Below are positions 43,284-53,452 of a stretch of DNA of 64,000 nt, one piece after another (position 1 is the stretch's first letter; each line of letters starts with the position of its first letter). This DNA comes from Opitutaceae bacterium (GTDB lineage: Bacteria; Verrucomicrobiota; Verrucomicrobiia; Opitutales; Opitutaceae). The notes under the pieces were generated by a model, which worked only from the letters and a program-made list of their open reading frames with translations, was not told the origin of the DNA and ran no database searches. The translations under genes and the position numbers were made by a program. The DNA lies in NCBI GenBank assembly GCA_016711225.1, contig JADJTK010000001.1, positions 248,001-312,000 of the forward strand. The letters are read 5' to 3'.

Positions 43284-44945
43284 ATGACCATGCATTTGCC
43301 CCACCTACCCTTGTTGACCTGCCTGCTTGCAGCCTCGATCGGCTTGGCCTCGGCAGCGGCAGAAGCGCCCTCCGCCGCTCATGCGGACGGGCCGGTTGCG
43401 GGCTTGCGCACGATCTCCGCCGATCTTCGCACGGCGACCGGCCCGATGAACCGCATGCACGAGTTCTGCATCGGCGCCGGCCGGGCCAACGAGGGCTTGC
43501 GGGCCGACTGGCAGCGCCAGCTTGTGCGGGCGCACGACGAGTGTGGTTTTCGCTATATCCGTTTCCATGGGCTGTTTTGCGACGACATGGGGGTCTATTT
43601 CGAAGACAAAGGCAGCCCAGTCTACAACTGGCAATATATCGACGAGCTCTTTGATTTCCTCCAGCGCATCGGGATGAAGCCGTTTGTCGAAATCGGCTTC
43701 ATGCCGTCGGCGCTCGCCAGCGGCTCGCAGACGATCTTCTGGTGGCGGGGCAATGTGACGCCGCCAAAGGACTACGAGAAATGGGAGGCGTTCGTTGCGG
43801 CGTTTGTACGGCATTGCACGGAACGCTATGGAGCCGACGAGGTCCGCACGTGGTATTTCGAGGTTTGGAACGAGCCCAATCTTGACGGCTTCTGGATGGG
43901 CAATCCCGAAAAGAAGAGCTACGAGGAGTGGGCTCCCGGCGCCCGCGCCGAGTACCTAAAGTTGTACGCGTCGACGGCGCGAGCGGTGAAGTCGGTCGAC
44001 CAAAAGCTGCGAGTAGGGGGGCCGGCCACAGCCGGCGAGGGCTGGATTGACGAGACGCTTGCGTATTGCGCCGACCAGAAGGTGCCGCTCGACTTTGTCA
44101 GCACGCACAGCTACGCGACGATGAGCGGGTACCTCGATGAGCACGGCAATGCCGGCACGGTGTTCTCGCCCGATCGAAACGCCATCACCGCGGGGGTGCA
44201 ACGGGTGCGCGGACAGATCGACCGGTCTCCCTTCCCCAAGGCTGAACTGCACTACACCGAGTGGAGCGCCTCCTACACTCCGTCGGATCCGATCCACGAC
44301 AGTTGCCACAGCGCCTCCTTCATCCTCGACAAGATGCGCAAGATCGCCGCCGCGTCCGAATCAATGTCCTATTGGACGTTCACTGACATTTTCGAGGAGG
44401 CGGGTCCTCGGAACACACCGTTCCATGGCGGGTTCGGACTATTCAACTACCAGGATCTGCCAAAACCCTCGTTCTTCGCCTACAAATTCCTCCATCGGCT
44501 GGGCGCCACCCAGCTCACTTGTTCCGATCCGGCGGCGTTTGTCTGCAAAGGGAGGGCGGACACCGTGCAGGCCTTGTTCTGGGATTTCACCATCACCCAT
44601 CCCGGGCCGTCCGTCATCAACCAGGAGTTCTATAGGAAGGACCAACCGGCGAAATCGAAACCGCCGGTTGAGCTGACCCTCGCAGGCTTGAATTCTGGAT
44701 CGTACCGGCTGGTGGTCACGAAGGTTGGCTATCGGAGCAACGACGTCCAGACCGCGTGGCGGGATCTGGGCTCCCCTTCGCAGCTTGCCGCGTATCAAGT
44801 GGAAGGACTTCGCAAGGCGAGTTCGGGGGCTGCGTGCATCGATGAACCGGTGCGAATCGGGGCCGACGGTCGCTTCTCCCGGCGTTTCGAGATTCGGGAG
44901 AATGATGTGTATATGGTCGAGCTCAGCCCACTGCGGATCGAATGA
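43284..44945 (+). CDS. Secreted GH39-like glycoside hydrolase
   Basis: 553 aa. Signal peptide (LPLLTCLLAASIGLASAAAE). The catalytic barrel has FEVWNEPNLDGFW (acid/base Glu in NEP) and AELHYTEWSASYTP (nucleophile Glu), matching GH39 beta-xylosidase/alpha-L-iduronidase. FRYIRFHGLFCDDMGVY near the N-terminus is the usual GH39 opening. A C-terminal beta-sandwich follows. The start could also be 43290. A palindrome shared with the fucosidase locus lies upstream. Probable substrate: xylosyl or uronosyl linkages; uncertain. Confidence 0.82.
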   Translation: MTMHLPHLPLLTCLLAASIGLASAAAEAPSAAHADGPVAGLRTISADLRTATGPMNRMHEFCIGAGRANEGLRADWQRQLVRAHDECGFRYIRFHGLFCDDMGVYFEDKGSPVYNWQYIDELFDFLQRIGMKPFVEIGFMPSALASGSQTIFWWRGNVTPPKDYEKWEAFVAAFVRHCTERYGADEVRTWYFEVWNEPNLDGFWMGNPEKKSYEEWAPGARAEYLKLYASTARAVKSVDQKLRVGGPATAGEGWIDETLAYCADQKVPLDFVSTHSYATMSGYLDEHGNAGTVFSPDRNAITAGVQRVRGQIDRSPFPKAELHYTEWSASYTPSDPIHDSCHSASFILDKMRKIAAASESMSYWTFTDIFEEAGPRNTPFHGGFGLFNYQDLPKPSFFAYKFLHRLGATQLTCSDPAAFVCKGRADTVQALFWDFTITHPGPSVINQEFYRKDQPAKSKPPVELTLAGLNSGSYRLVVTKVGYRSNDVQTAWRDLGSPSQLAAYQVEGLRKASSGAACIDEPVRIGADGRFSRRFEIRENDVYMVELSPLRIE

Positions 44946-45052
44946 CGCGAACCGCTTGAGAATCGACGTGCGGTGGCGGGCCGGTCGAGTGCCCGCGCTC
45001 CTGCCGCACGTCTCGATGACGAGGCCCGAGGCGCGCTGACGTTGGCTGCGCC

Positions 45053-45715
45053 TCACCCCTTCAGAAACGGCATCTCGGTGTAGCGGGCCACTGCCTGGGA
45101 GCGGGAGTGGACATGGAGCTTCTCGTAGATCCGCCGGATGTAGGTGTTCACCGTTTCCCGGCCGATACCGAGGGTGTCGGCAATCTCCTTGTAGAGGTAG
45201 CCTTGGGCCAGGAGCACCAAGACTTCGTTCTCGCGCTTGGAGAGTTCGTCGGAAGGTTTGAGCTTCGGCTTCGGCTGGTACAACGACTGCACCACCTTGC
45301 GGGCGATGTTGCTGCTCATGGGCGATCCCCCGGCATTTACTTCGCGCAGGGCGGCGATCAGCTCCTCACGCGGGGTGCATTTCAGCATGTACCCGGTGGC
45401 CCCGGCCGAGAGCGCATCGAAGACGTGAGTTGAGTCATCATACACCGTGAGCATGACGAATTGGGTGTCGGGGAGGAGCGGCTTGAGCCTTCGCACACAC
45501 TCGATGCCGCTGAGCCCGGGGAGGTTGATGTCCACGATGGCAACGTTCGGCTTGTGCTGCAGGACCGGCTCCAGGGCGCTTTCCACGTTGGGGAAAGCGC
45601 CGATACAGGAGAAGACCCTGGCCTCGTTGATCCAGGAAATGAGGATATCGCGGATCGAGGTGTCATCCTCGATGATGACCACTGGGATGGGCGACGATGG
45701 CGGGAGACTTGGCAT
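45053..45715 (-). CDS. Response regulator, NarL/LuxR family
   Basis: 220 aa. Receiver domain at ~10-125 with IIEDD and the phospho-acceptor Asp in VAIVDINLPGLSGIECV; Lys in GYMLKCTP. LuxR-type HTH at the C-terminus (LSKRENEVLVLLAQGYLYKE, ADTLGIGRETVNTYIRRIYE). It follows the kinase gene by 31 bases on the same strand, so it is its partner. It probably controls the nearby TonB-receptor and hydrolase genes. Confidence 0.9.
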   Translation of the reverse strand: MPSLPPSSPIPVVIIEDDTSIRDILISWINEARVFSCIGAFPNVESALEPVLQHKPNVAIVDINLPGLSGIECVRRLKPLLPDTQFVMLTVYDDSTHVFDALSAGATGYMLKCTPREELIAALREVNAGGSPMSSNIARKVVQSLYQPKPKLKPSDELSKRENEVLVLLAQGYLYKEIADTLGIGRETVNTYIRRIYEKLHVHSRSQAVARYTEMPFLKG

Positions 45716-45746
45716 TGGAGTGGGCTTGGCCGCGGGGCTATGTGAA

Positions 45747-48700
45747 TCAGAAGAGCGGACGCGCGAGGGAGGAGGGGGAGGGACGGCGCGAGGTCACGAC
45801 GGTAAACGACACGGTGGTACCCTCACCGATTCTGGACGATATCTCGCAGCGACCTCCGATACCGGAGATTCTACTTCGCATGTTCCCCAGGCCATTGCCC
45901 GAGGCTGCTCGGCCGACGGCAGGCGACACGGCGGAGAGCGTCGGATCGAAGCCGTGGCCGTTGTCCTGGACCCTCAGCTCGAAGGCCTCGGCGTGCAGGA
46001 GCAAAGTTATCCGCACCTCGTTGCCGGCGGAGTGTTTGACCGCGTTGTTGAGCGCTTCCTTGAAGGCGAGGAAGAGATTGTGGCGGGCCTCGGCCGTGAG
46101 GGGCCAGGCCGGGACTTCAATGGGCAGAGTGAGCCGGCAACGCACGTTCGCGAGGGCAAGGTACTCGTAGGCGTATTTCCCCATGTAGTCGGCGATGCTA
46201 TCGAGCGTATCGTGTTTAGGGTCGATGGCCCACACGATCTCGTCGAGCGACCGGGTCAGGTCGCGGGCCGTGGTATAGATGCGCGAGAGCATGGCGGTGG
46301 TGTGTTCGGGCGCGGAAAGAACGCCGCCGGCGGGCTGGCTCAGCATCGCGATTCTGGAGAGGCTCGCTCCGACGTCGTCATGGATATCTTGCGCGATACG
46401 GGAGCGTTCACGCTCGATTTCATGTTGGCGCTCCATTCGTTCGATCTCCCGCTGCATCCGCCGGCGGATGATATGGCGAGCAAACGAGGCGATGGCTGCG
46501 GCCGCGGCCAAGAGGCATGCTCCGACGAACCACCAAGTTTGCCAAAAGAACGGGTCCACGGAGAAGGCGAGCGTCGACCCCTCGGTGTTCCACACTCCGT
46601 CGTTGTTGCAGGCGATCACGCGGAAACGATAGGTTCCGGCCGGGAGACGGCTGTAGAACGCCGCGCGCTTGGTGCCGGCCTCGACCCACGACTGGTCGAT
46701 CCCGTCGAGCCGGTATTTGAAGAGAACCTTGTTCGGCGCGACGAAGCTCAAACCACTAAACCGGAACTCCAGTCGTCGGTGATCCGGGGGCAGCGGTTGC
46801 GGGACCGCACCATCCCCGAAAGGCGTGCTCTGCCCGTCGACGAACAGGGCCTGGAGCATAACTGGGGGCGGTCTGGCATTGTTCTCAATGCGAGCCGAGT
46901 CGATACAGACGAGACCCTTGCTGCTCGCAAACCAGAGACGTCCGTCGAGTGTCCTGCAGCCCGCTGCCTGTAGTCCGCCTGTAAACTCACTGGTGGGCAG
47001 GCCATCGCTGTGGTCGAAGACTTTGCCGGGAATCGATGGGATCAGCCCGTCGGCGCACCAGTTCAGTGCTTCCTTGGGTACTCGCTGCAGACCATGATGC
47101 GAGCTCAACCAGAAATGCCCGCGGCCATCGTCCAGTATATAGCCGATGGCGTTGTCGACCAGGCCATGGCTAACATTGAGATTGGCGAAACGTCCGTCTT
47201 TGAAACGGCAGATCCCCTTGTCCGCTGTCCCGATCCAGATTGCCCCGTTTTCATCGGCGGCAAGGCACTGCACGGCATCGGTGGCGAGACCGTCCTTTTG
47301 TCCAAAGTGCTGGGTCTTTCCAGCGGAGATGCGCACCACTCCGGCTTGGGCGAATCCTCCCCAGATAGTCCCACTGGAGTCGACGACGACTGCGCATACG
47401 CCGCCCGCGGACGGAGTGGGGGATTGCGCCAGCCACTTTGAGCCGTGACGATCTACCTGGAGTAAACCATCGCAGTTCCCCACGAGGATCTCGCCTTCCC
47501 GGCCGGAAGTCGAGAGTGCGAAGATCGGGCTCGATTCCTCCTTGGGCAGGGACGATCGAACGAAACGGCCGCTCGCGAGACGAGAAGGGCCACCCCACCA
47601 GAAGTTGCCCGCCCAGACCTCTCCGGTTGGGCTTTCTGAGACGGCGGGGACATACGGGTTCAGCAGCCCTTCGGCTTCGCTGAAGTGCTGCCATTTGCCG
47701 ACTGCATAGTTGTAGAGCCCTCCTCCATCGGTGCCGACCCACAGTGAGTCATGCCGGCCCGACGAGACGGAGAGCACGCTGCAGCCCTGCCATTGGTCGG
47801 GAGGGGCGAGTACCGCCGCCGGTGATGGATGGATGGAAACAAGGCCGGCGCTGCCAGTGCCGGCCCAAAGCGTGCCTTCCTGATCCTCCAGGAGGAAGCG
47901 AATCCAATTCTGCGGGAGGCCGTTGCGACTGTCCAAACGAACCGGCCGACGCCCGTCGCCAAACACCAGAAACAGCCCGGAGTAGATCGTGCCGACGGCC
48001 AAGGTGCCGTCGTGCATCTCGAGGCTGCAGGCGATCGGTCCTTCCGGCCACGGAAACTCGCCTCGGTCTTCCATCCAGCGCCCATCGGACCATTTCCTGA
48101 TCCGGCCGTCGCAGAGGATCCAAGCTCCACCGTCGGCTGTTGCTGCGATATTGAGGACATAGTTATCGCGGACGGGGACGGGCAGCGTGATCGGACTCAA
48201 CTTGTCTGCCGTCAAGAGAGCCGCGTGGCCGTTCTCGGCCAACCAGATGTCGCCGCGACCGCTTCGGGACCAAGCCATGACGCTGGGCAGGTCTGGGGCG
48301 ATCGGCGACGGGATGGTCTCGTTGGAGGAGAGACTCTCGACGGACCCGCTGTGGCGCATTGCCCAAATGTGCCCCCGTTGGTCGCTGCCCAACGCGAGGA
48401 CCTTCTCCCGACTGCCGGTGGCGACGGGAAACCTCTCGAATTGTCCCATGCGATAGCGATTGATGGTGCCCGACTCCTGTCCAATCCAGAGGATGCCCTG
48501 TGAATCCTCGAACAGGGATGAGATACGCCGGTCTTGCAGCTTCGGGGTGTTGGAGGAATCGAAAACCTGGAAGCGTTCGCCATCGAAGCGGGCGAGGCCG
48601 CTGTAGGTGCCGAACCAGAGATAACCATCGCGCGTTTGCACGGCCGACGTCACCATGTTTTGAGGTAGCCCGTCATCGGTCTGCCAGATCCTTATCGCGT

Positions 48701-48941
48701 AGCCTTCCGCCAAAAAGGTGGTTCCGAAGCTAAGGCAATTGCTCCATAGGACGACCAGAGCGGAGGTGGCCAGGGCCCGGAAGAGGCCCGGCACGCGACG
48801 GGCACGAGGCGTCCGCCGCCGGGGGGCGCGGGGATAATCGATAGTCTGAGCTGGCACGATCTGTAGAATGGTGGCGTCAGCGGCGGAGGCTCGCCGGTTT
48901 CCATGATTATCGTGACAGTGGAAAGAAATGCAACGGGGCAA
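45747..48941 (-). CDS. Two-component regulator propeller sensor histidine kinase
   Basis: 1064 aa (exact start uncertain). A signal/TM segment (LFRALATSALVVLWSNCLSF) precedes a periplasmic sensor of two seven-bladed Reg_prop propellers (~75-690; blades such as GYLWFGTYSGLARFDGERFQ) and a Y_Y_Y domain (~700-770). Then a TM helix (WWFVGACLLAAAAAIASFA), HisKA_3 dimerisation domain with phospho-His in RIAQDIHDDVGASLSRI (~850), and HATPase (DNGHGFD). This is the HTCS-like sensor of carbohydrate loci, but with a separate LuxR regulator (31 bases downstream) rather than a fused one. It probably detects an oligosaccharide in the periplasm. Confidence 0.85.
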   Translation of the reverse strand: MPRCISFHCHDNHGNRRASAADATILQIVPAQTIDYPRAPRRRTPRARRVPGLFRALATSALVVLWSNCLSFGTTFLAEGYAIRIWQTDDGLPQNMVTSAVQTRDGYLWFGTYSGLARFDGERFQVFDSSNTPKLQDRRISSLFEDSQGILWIGQESGTINRYRMGQFERFPVATGSREKVLALGSDQRGHIWAMRHSGSVESLSSNETIPSPIAPDLPSVMAWSRSGRGDIWLAENGHAALLTADKLSPITLPVPVRDNYVLNIAATADGGAWILCDGRIRKWSDGRWMEDRGEFPWPEGPIACSLEMHDGTLAVGTIYSGLFLVFGDGRRPVRLDSRNGLPQNWIRFLLEDQEGTLWAGTGSAGLVSIHPSPAAVLAPPDQWQGCSVLSVSSGRHDSLWVGTDGGGLYNYAVGKWQHFSEAEGLLNPYVPAVSESPTGEVWAGNFWWGGPSRLASGRFVRSSLPKEESSPIFALSTSGREGEILVGNCDGLLQVDRHGSKWLAQSPTPSAGGVCAVVVDSSGTIWGGFAQAGVVRISAGKTQHFGQKDGLATDAVQCLAADENGAIWIGTADKGICRFKDGRFANLNVSHGLVDNAIGYILDDGRGHFWLSSHHGLQRVPKEALNWCADGLIPSIPGKVFDHSDGLPTSEFTGGLQAAGCRTLDGRLWFASSKGLVCIDSARIENNARPPPVMLQALFVDGQSTPFGDGAVPQPLPPDHRRLEFRFSGLSFVAPNKVLFKYRLDGIDQSWVEAGTKRAAFYSRLPAGTYRFRVIACNNDGVWNTEGSTLAFSVDPFFWQTWWFVGACLLAAAAAIASFARHIIRRRMQREIERMERQHEIERERSRIAQDIHDDVGASLSRIAMLSQPAGGVLSAPEHTTAMLSRIYTTARDLTRSLDEIVWAIDPKHDTLDSIADYMGKYAYEYLALANVRCRLTLPIEVPAWPLTAEARHNLFLAFKEALNNAVKHSAGNEVRITLLLHAEAFELRVQDNGHGFDPTLSAVSPAVGRAASGNGLGNMRSRISGIGGRCEISSRIGEGTTVSFTVVTSRRPSPSSLARPLF

Positions 48942-49010
48942 CAGACGGCCGTCTGGCGCTGCGCTCAGGAGCGGATCGCCTTTCTGGCGAAGGCCTGGCG
49001 ATGCCGGGGT

Positions 49011-49055
49011 CTAAAACACATTGGTGGTGCCAGCAGCCCTGCCTGGCACCACCAA
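49011..49055 (-). terminator. Terminator of TonB-receptor gene
   Basis: TTGGTGGTGCCAG / CTGGCACCACCAA, a perfect 13-bp stem with a 9-base loop. On the minus strand it is followed by TGTGTTTTAG, as expected for a terminator. It lies ~130 bases after the receptor's stop at 49183. Confidence 0.7.
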
Positions 49056-49182
49056 TTCCCTGAACAAACGATTCTCCGTTCCTTGCTCGAGGCGACCCGG
49101 AGAACCAAGTATGAGCGTTAAGCGAGGGGAGACTGCCGCGGACGGCGTGCTCCCCTGATCTTACCCATCAGAAGGGCCATGA

Positions 49183-52100
49183 TTAGAACGTGAACTTCAT
49201 GCTCAAGTCGTAGGTCATCCCCTCCTGGATTCGCGATTGGGCGATCGTGCCGTCCGGCTGATAGGTGATCGGCACCAGCCCCTTCGACTCGCCCACATTG
49301 CGCAGGTTGAGTTGGACGCGCCAGTTCACCTTCGAGTTGAGCGCGTGTTCATAGCCAACCCACACGTCGAAGTGCTCGTCCGTGGGGCCGTAGATCGGCT
49401 GGTTGACGTCGGCAATCCAAGACGTCTCGCCGTAGATCTCCGTCTCATGGATGCGATAGCCGTTCACGGCTTTGCCCTGCCAGCGGAAGGCACCGCCCAC
49501 GTTCAAGCCCTTCAGGCGCCCGCTATCAAACCGGTAGTTCGAGATCACATTGAACCGGTATTTCCTCAGCTCGGGTTGCTCGCTGCCGATCAGGGCGATT
49601 TGGGTGAGGTAGGGGGCCCAGATGTCACTTAGGAACGAATTCTTCGCACCTTCATACGTTCCCCAGATACCCGCATACTGGATTGGGCTTCCGAGGAACA
49701 CATCCGCCATTGACTGCAGATGCTTTGATGCAGCTTCTCCGTACCCGGTCTGCGTGGCGTCGACCTTGGATGCGTTGAGGGTGATATCCCAGTTCTTCAA
49801 TGGCCTGAACGTTACTTCCAACTCGAATCCCTTCGACTCGAGGTTCTGATCGATCGTGGGATATTGCCCGTGGATCGTCTCCCCACCGCCGGTTTGAGGT
49901 GGGAAATACGGGAAATCCGTACCTCTTACAACATGGGTCCAGTCGCCAGCCCTGATCGCCGCGACATTGATATTGTAGCCGTAGCTATCCCAATAGGATT
50001 GAGGGAATGCGTCAGCGAAGGTGGTCATCATCGCCTGATTGACGGCGGCCGCCTCAGTCGGATGATCTGCCATCCAGCCGTAAGGCCAATTTGCCCAGCC
50101 TTCTTTTTGTCCACGAGTCCCAGGTGGAGGGGACCATAAAGTACCCATTCTGATCTTTCGGAATACTCTGGTGCGTCATGCTGTACGCGTGCAGCAGGAG
50201 TGTCCATTCAGGCAGCGACTTGACCATGCTGGTGCCGAGCGGCTGCCCGACCGAGGCGAATGCGTTCTTGTTGACTGTCTTGAAGTAGGTGAGGCGCGCG
50301 GTGAAGCGACCTTTGAACCCGTCATACTGCACCGAATAGTCATCCGTCTCGCCGGTTTCATTGGGAAGCTGCGAGCCGTCCAAACCATAACGCACCTTCG
50401 GAGTCTCGTTTGCACCATGGAAGTAGTAGAACGTCAGATCGGTGCCCTCGGGCAGGTTCTTCCTGATCGCCTTCGGGAGGTGAACCGCGACGCCGTAGCT
50501 CCTGGAGATCGTGGTAGACTCGACTCCTTCATCCGTGATATCGTAATTGTAATTTACGATTCCGGTCTTCGAGTCGATATAGCCATTGGCCGTGGTCGGG
50601 TTGTTGCCACGCTGCATGGTCGTGTCTTTCCGATAACCAAAGGTCGGGACGATGGTATCGTCCCAGAAATGGCCCTGATAGAGGAGGGCCAGGGAAGAGA
50701 TCTTCTGATAGCTCTTGGAACCCCCGGTGCCGAGGACATCACTCCCACCATAGACCGTCGGGATGTTGATCCCTGTATAGCTCTGATAGTTGGCAGGATT
50801 GTCCGCTTGGATCTGGGTGACGGAAGAGCCATCCTTCCCCGTATAGGTCCAAGGATCAGTCGGGTTGACCGAGGCGCCAGCCGTCCATTGCTTCGAGTAG
50901 TAGGAGTAGCTATTGAGGCTCGCTGGAGTGAGGGATTGCTCCAAACCGCTCAAACCGGTACGTACACCGCTAGACCCCAGTACGGAGGGCCCCATGTACG
51001 CGAGCCAGTTGTAGTTGTTGTCAACAGCTCGAGCGTTGAGATTGTTGCCGGTCAGTAGATGGTAACTATAATCGACCCCATTCACCCGGTAGCTCCGGCC
51101 TTCCTCGGATCTCTCGTTGCGCGATCCGAGAGCCGTGAAGTCATGACGACCTAGAATACTGGCCCAAAGGCCCTTCGAGGAGAAATCCCTTTCGAAGTTC
51201 AGGTTGTAGACGGTCGTTATCTGATAGTTGTCGCGGGTGATGTCCGTGGTGTTGCGGGTTCCTTGATCTCCGAAAACAAGGGGCCTGCCGACATTGGCAT
51301 TCGTTTTGGCTCCAGGAAGCCAACTCGGATTGGCATTCAGATTATAGCTGTTGAGATCGAGCATGATGGTCGGGGTGCGGGCACTCAGCAGGCCTTCGTC
51401 GCCCCGATGATACTCCTCGCGATCCAGAACCGCCTGTACCACAAGACGCTCATCAAACAGGCTCTGAACAAGGTTCACGTTGTAGGCGTTCCAACGCTGC
51501 CATTCGCGCTTGTTGTCGCCGTCGATGAGGTGGTTGTAGAAATCAAAGACACTGGGGTCATCCAGTGTCTCGTCATAGTACTTGACCGTTCCCCGGTAAG
51601 CTCCTTTGAACGGTGCGTCATCCTCATTATTGCCGTGGGATTGGCGCCAGAGGTAGTTCGCCGCTTTGGCGTAACCGGAGTAGCCTTGAGAGTGGACGTT
51701 ATAGGTATTGCTGGTGGCGCCATAGCCCGCGCCTGTGGGGGATGTGGAACTCGCTGCTCCCGCGGAGAGCAGGGCCCCTGAATGGGCATCCCAATAGAGC
51801 TGCGGACCATTTCCCCACTGGTATTGATTTCCGACGGAGCCAGAGGCAGCCCAAAGGCTCTTCCGCGGGTCGACGCTGATATTAGTGTCCATGGTATACT
51901 GCCACGGATCGTAGCCGGTGGTGCTGGCCGCCGGATCATTCAGGTAGCCGGTGAGGTAGTCGACCGGAGGAAGCGTACGGGGATTGTTGGATTTCACCGT
52001 ACCGTGCTCGAAGCTTGCCTGGAACTTCGTGTAGGCCGAGTCGGTTTTCAGGAACTTGGGATCGAAACGCAGCGCGCCGTAGGCCCGCTTGGAGTGACTG

Positions 52101-52852
52101 AAAGCAGGCTCCTGCCGGTAGCGCTTGTCGTCGTTGACCAAGTCGACCCTGAGCGCGAGTTCACCCGGGATCAATTGCTTGTTGAGATCCAGGGACTCGC
52201 GCGTGGAGCCGAACGATCCGTAGTGCGCTTCGATGCTGCCCTTGTCGGCGAATGCGGCTTCGTTGGTGGACGCGTTGGAAATTCCCGACGGACTGCCGAC
52301 ACCGAACAGGAACGAATTCGGACCACGGGAGATATCGACGCGGCTGACGTTGTACCCGTCCCAAGGAATATCGCTGGGGAAATAGTTTCGGGTACTATCC
52401 ATCGCGGTGAGACCGCGCGAGCGGTTCACTTCCCCGGGCTTGGTCAACCGGTTGTTCTCGGCCGGGCCGGCCAAGGCGACGCCCGTGCCCCGGCTCGACA
52501 CGCCCGAGAAGTTGCCACTGAGGCCGGCGACTTCGGTGTTGTTCGTATACACAAGCAAGCTCTCGGCGTTGGTGACGCCGAGATCCTGCATCAGCTTGCT
52601 CGTCACGACGGAGAGCGCCGAGGGGGTATCTCTCAGGTCGGTGCGGACGCGGCTACCGGCGAGCGTGTCGACCGCTTTATAGCCTTCGTGTTCAGTTGTG
52701 ACGGTGAACGGATCCAGGAGGACGACGTCGGCGTCGGTGGAGGTTGCGTCTGCAGTTGCTTCCGTGGCCGGAGTGGTCTGGGCCTGAAGCGCGACTCCCA
52801 ATGGGAATGCGGACATTAACGCCAAAGAGCGGCGTAGAGCTGGGTTTTTCAT
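49183..52852 (-). CDS. TonB-dependent outer-membrane receptor, frameshifted
   Basis: Two frames form one receptor of ~1220 aa. The N-terminal frame has a signal peptide (LALMSAFPLGVALQAQ), the plug (TVTTEHEGYKAVDTLAGSRV, DTPSALSVVTSKLMQDLG) and most of the barrel. It breaks at ~50104-50108 in a run of five A (T on plus), then the rest continues to a C-terminal YDLSMKFTF with a terminal aromatic, as in outer-membrane barrels. Removing one A joins WTK to EGWANWPYGWMADHPTEA. No SusD-like partner lies beside it. It would import oligosaccharides using a TonB complex like that at 10411-17766. It diverges from the GH29 gene. Confidence 0.8.
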
Positions 52853-53131
52853 GTAGTTTGGTTTTGGGGGGGCAGGGGCCGTCGAAGCACGGTGCTTTGG
52901 GGGGGGGGCTCTGTGTTCGGAGGAATCGGACGGGGAAAGGGGAAGCGGGTGGGGGGCTTACCCTGGATCGGCAGCGCGGTCCCCGGAGCCGACGGGGGAG
53001 GGGCGGGCCCGGATTAGCGCTAAATGTTTCGGGGATGGCCGGACTACGGTGTCGGTGCGTGTGACAGGGTATACGTGGAGAGGGAACTGGCCGAAGCGGC
53101 ATGAGATTAGCAGAAACGCGTTCGGGGCGCT

Positions 53132-53151
53132 TGTCCCGAAAACATGGGACA
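53132..53151. promoter_or_regulatory. Palindromic operator candidate, copy 2
   Basis: TGTCCCG-AAAACA-TGGGACA; one mismatch in the right arm. The flanking GCGCTTGTCCCGAAAACA is shared with the reverse complement of the copy at 43078. Confidence 0.5.
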
Positions 53152-53289
53152 GGGAAGGGGGCTACGGTTTGCTCGCGGAGTTGGGGCGAGGGGCGATCGG
53201 CGGGCACCGCGCACCAAGGCGACCCTGCTGGTGTGGAGGCGCGCTCCTCCGATTGCGAGAGCGCCCTGCGACAGAATATCGATTCGACG

Positions 53290-53309
53290 TGTCCCGCGAA
53301 ATCGGGACA
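53290..53309. promoter_or_regulatory. Palindromic operator candidate, copy 3
   Basis: TGTCCCG-CGAAAT-CGGGACA with perfect arms, 139 bases after copy 2, nearer the fucosidase gene. Confidence 0.5.
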
Positions 53310-53452
53310 GGCCCCCGGAGGAAATTGGCTGACAGTGCGGTTGCCCGCCCCGAACCTGCGTTCTCCTGTTTCGGAACAGCGCCTCTGCATTGCCCGGATC
53401 TGGGCGGGTGTGGCGGTACTGGACCAATAGTGGCCCCCAACGACGATTGTTT

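Larger units (their letters stand above)
52853..53452. promoter_or_regulatory. Divergent control region of receptor and fucosidase
   Basis: 600 bases between the receptor and the GH29 gene with no credible gene. It holds palindromes at 53132-53151 and 53290-53309, plus a G-rich run near 52890-52910. Confidence 0.5.

Noticed and set aside
49183..53452. SusD-like partner of the TonB receptor
   Set aside because: No open frame with a lipobox and helical SusD features lies next to the receptor; the flanking regions are regulatory or encode the kinase and the fucosidase.
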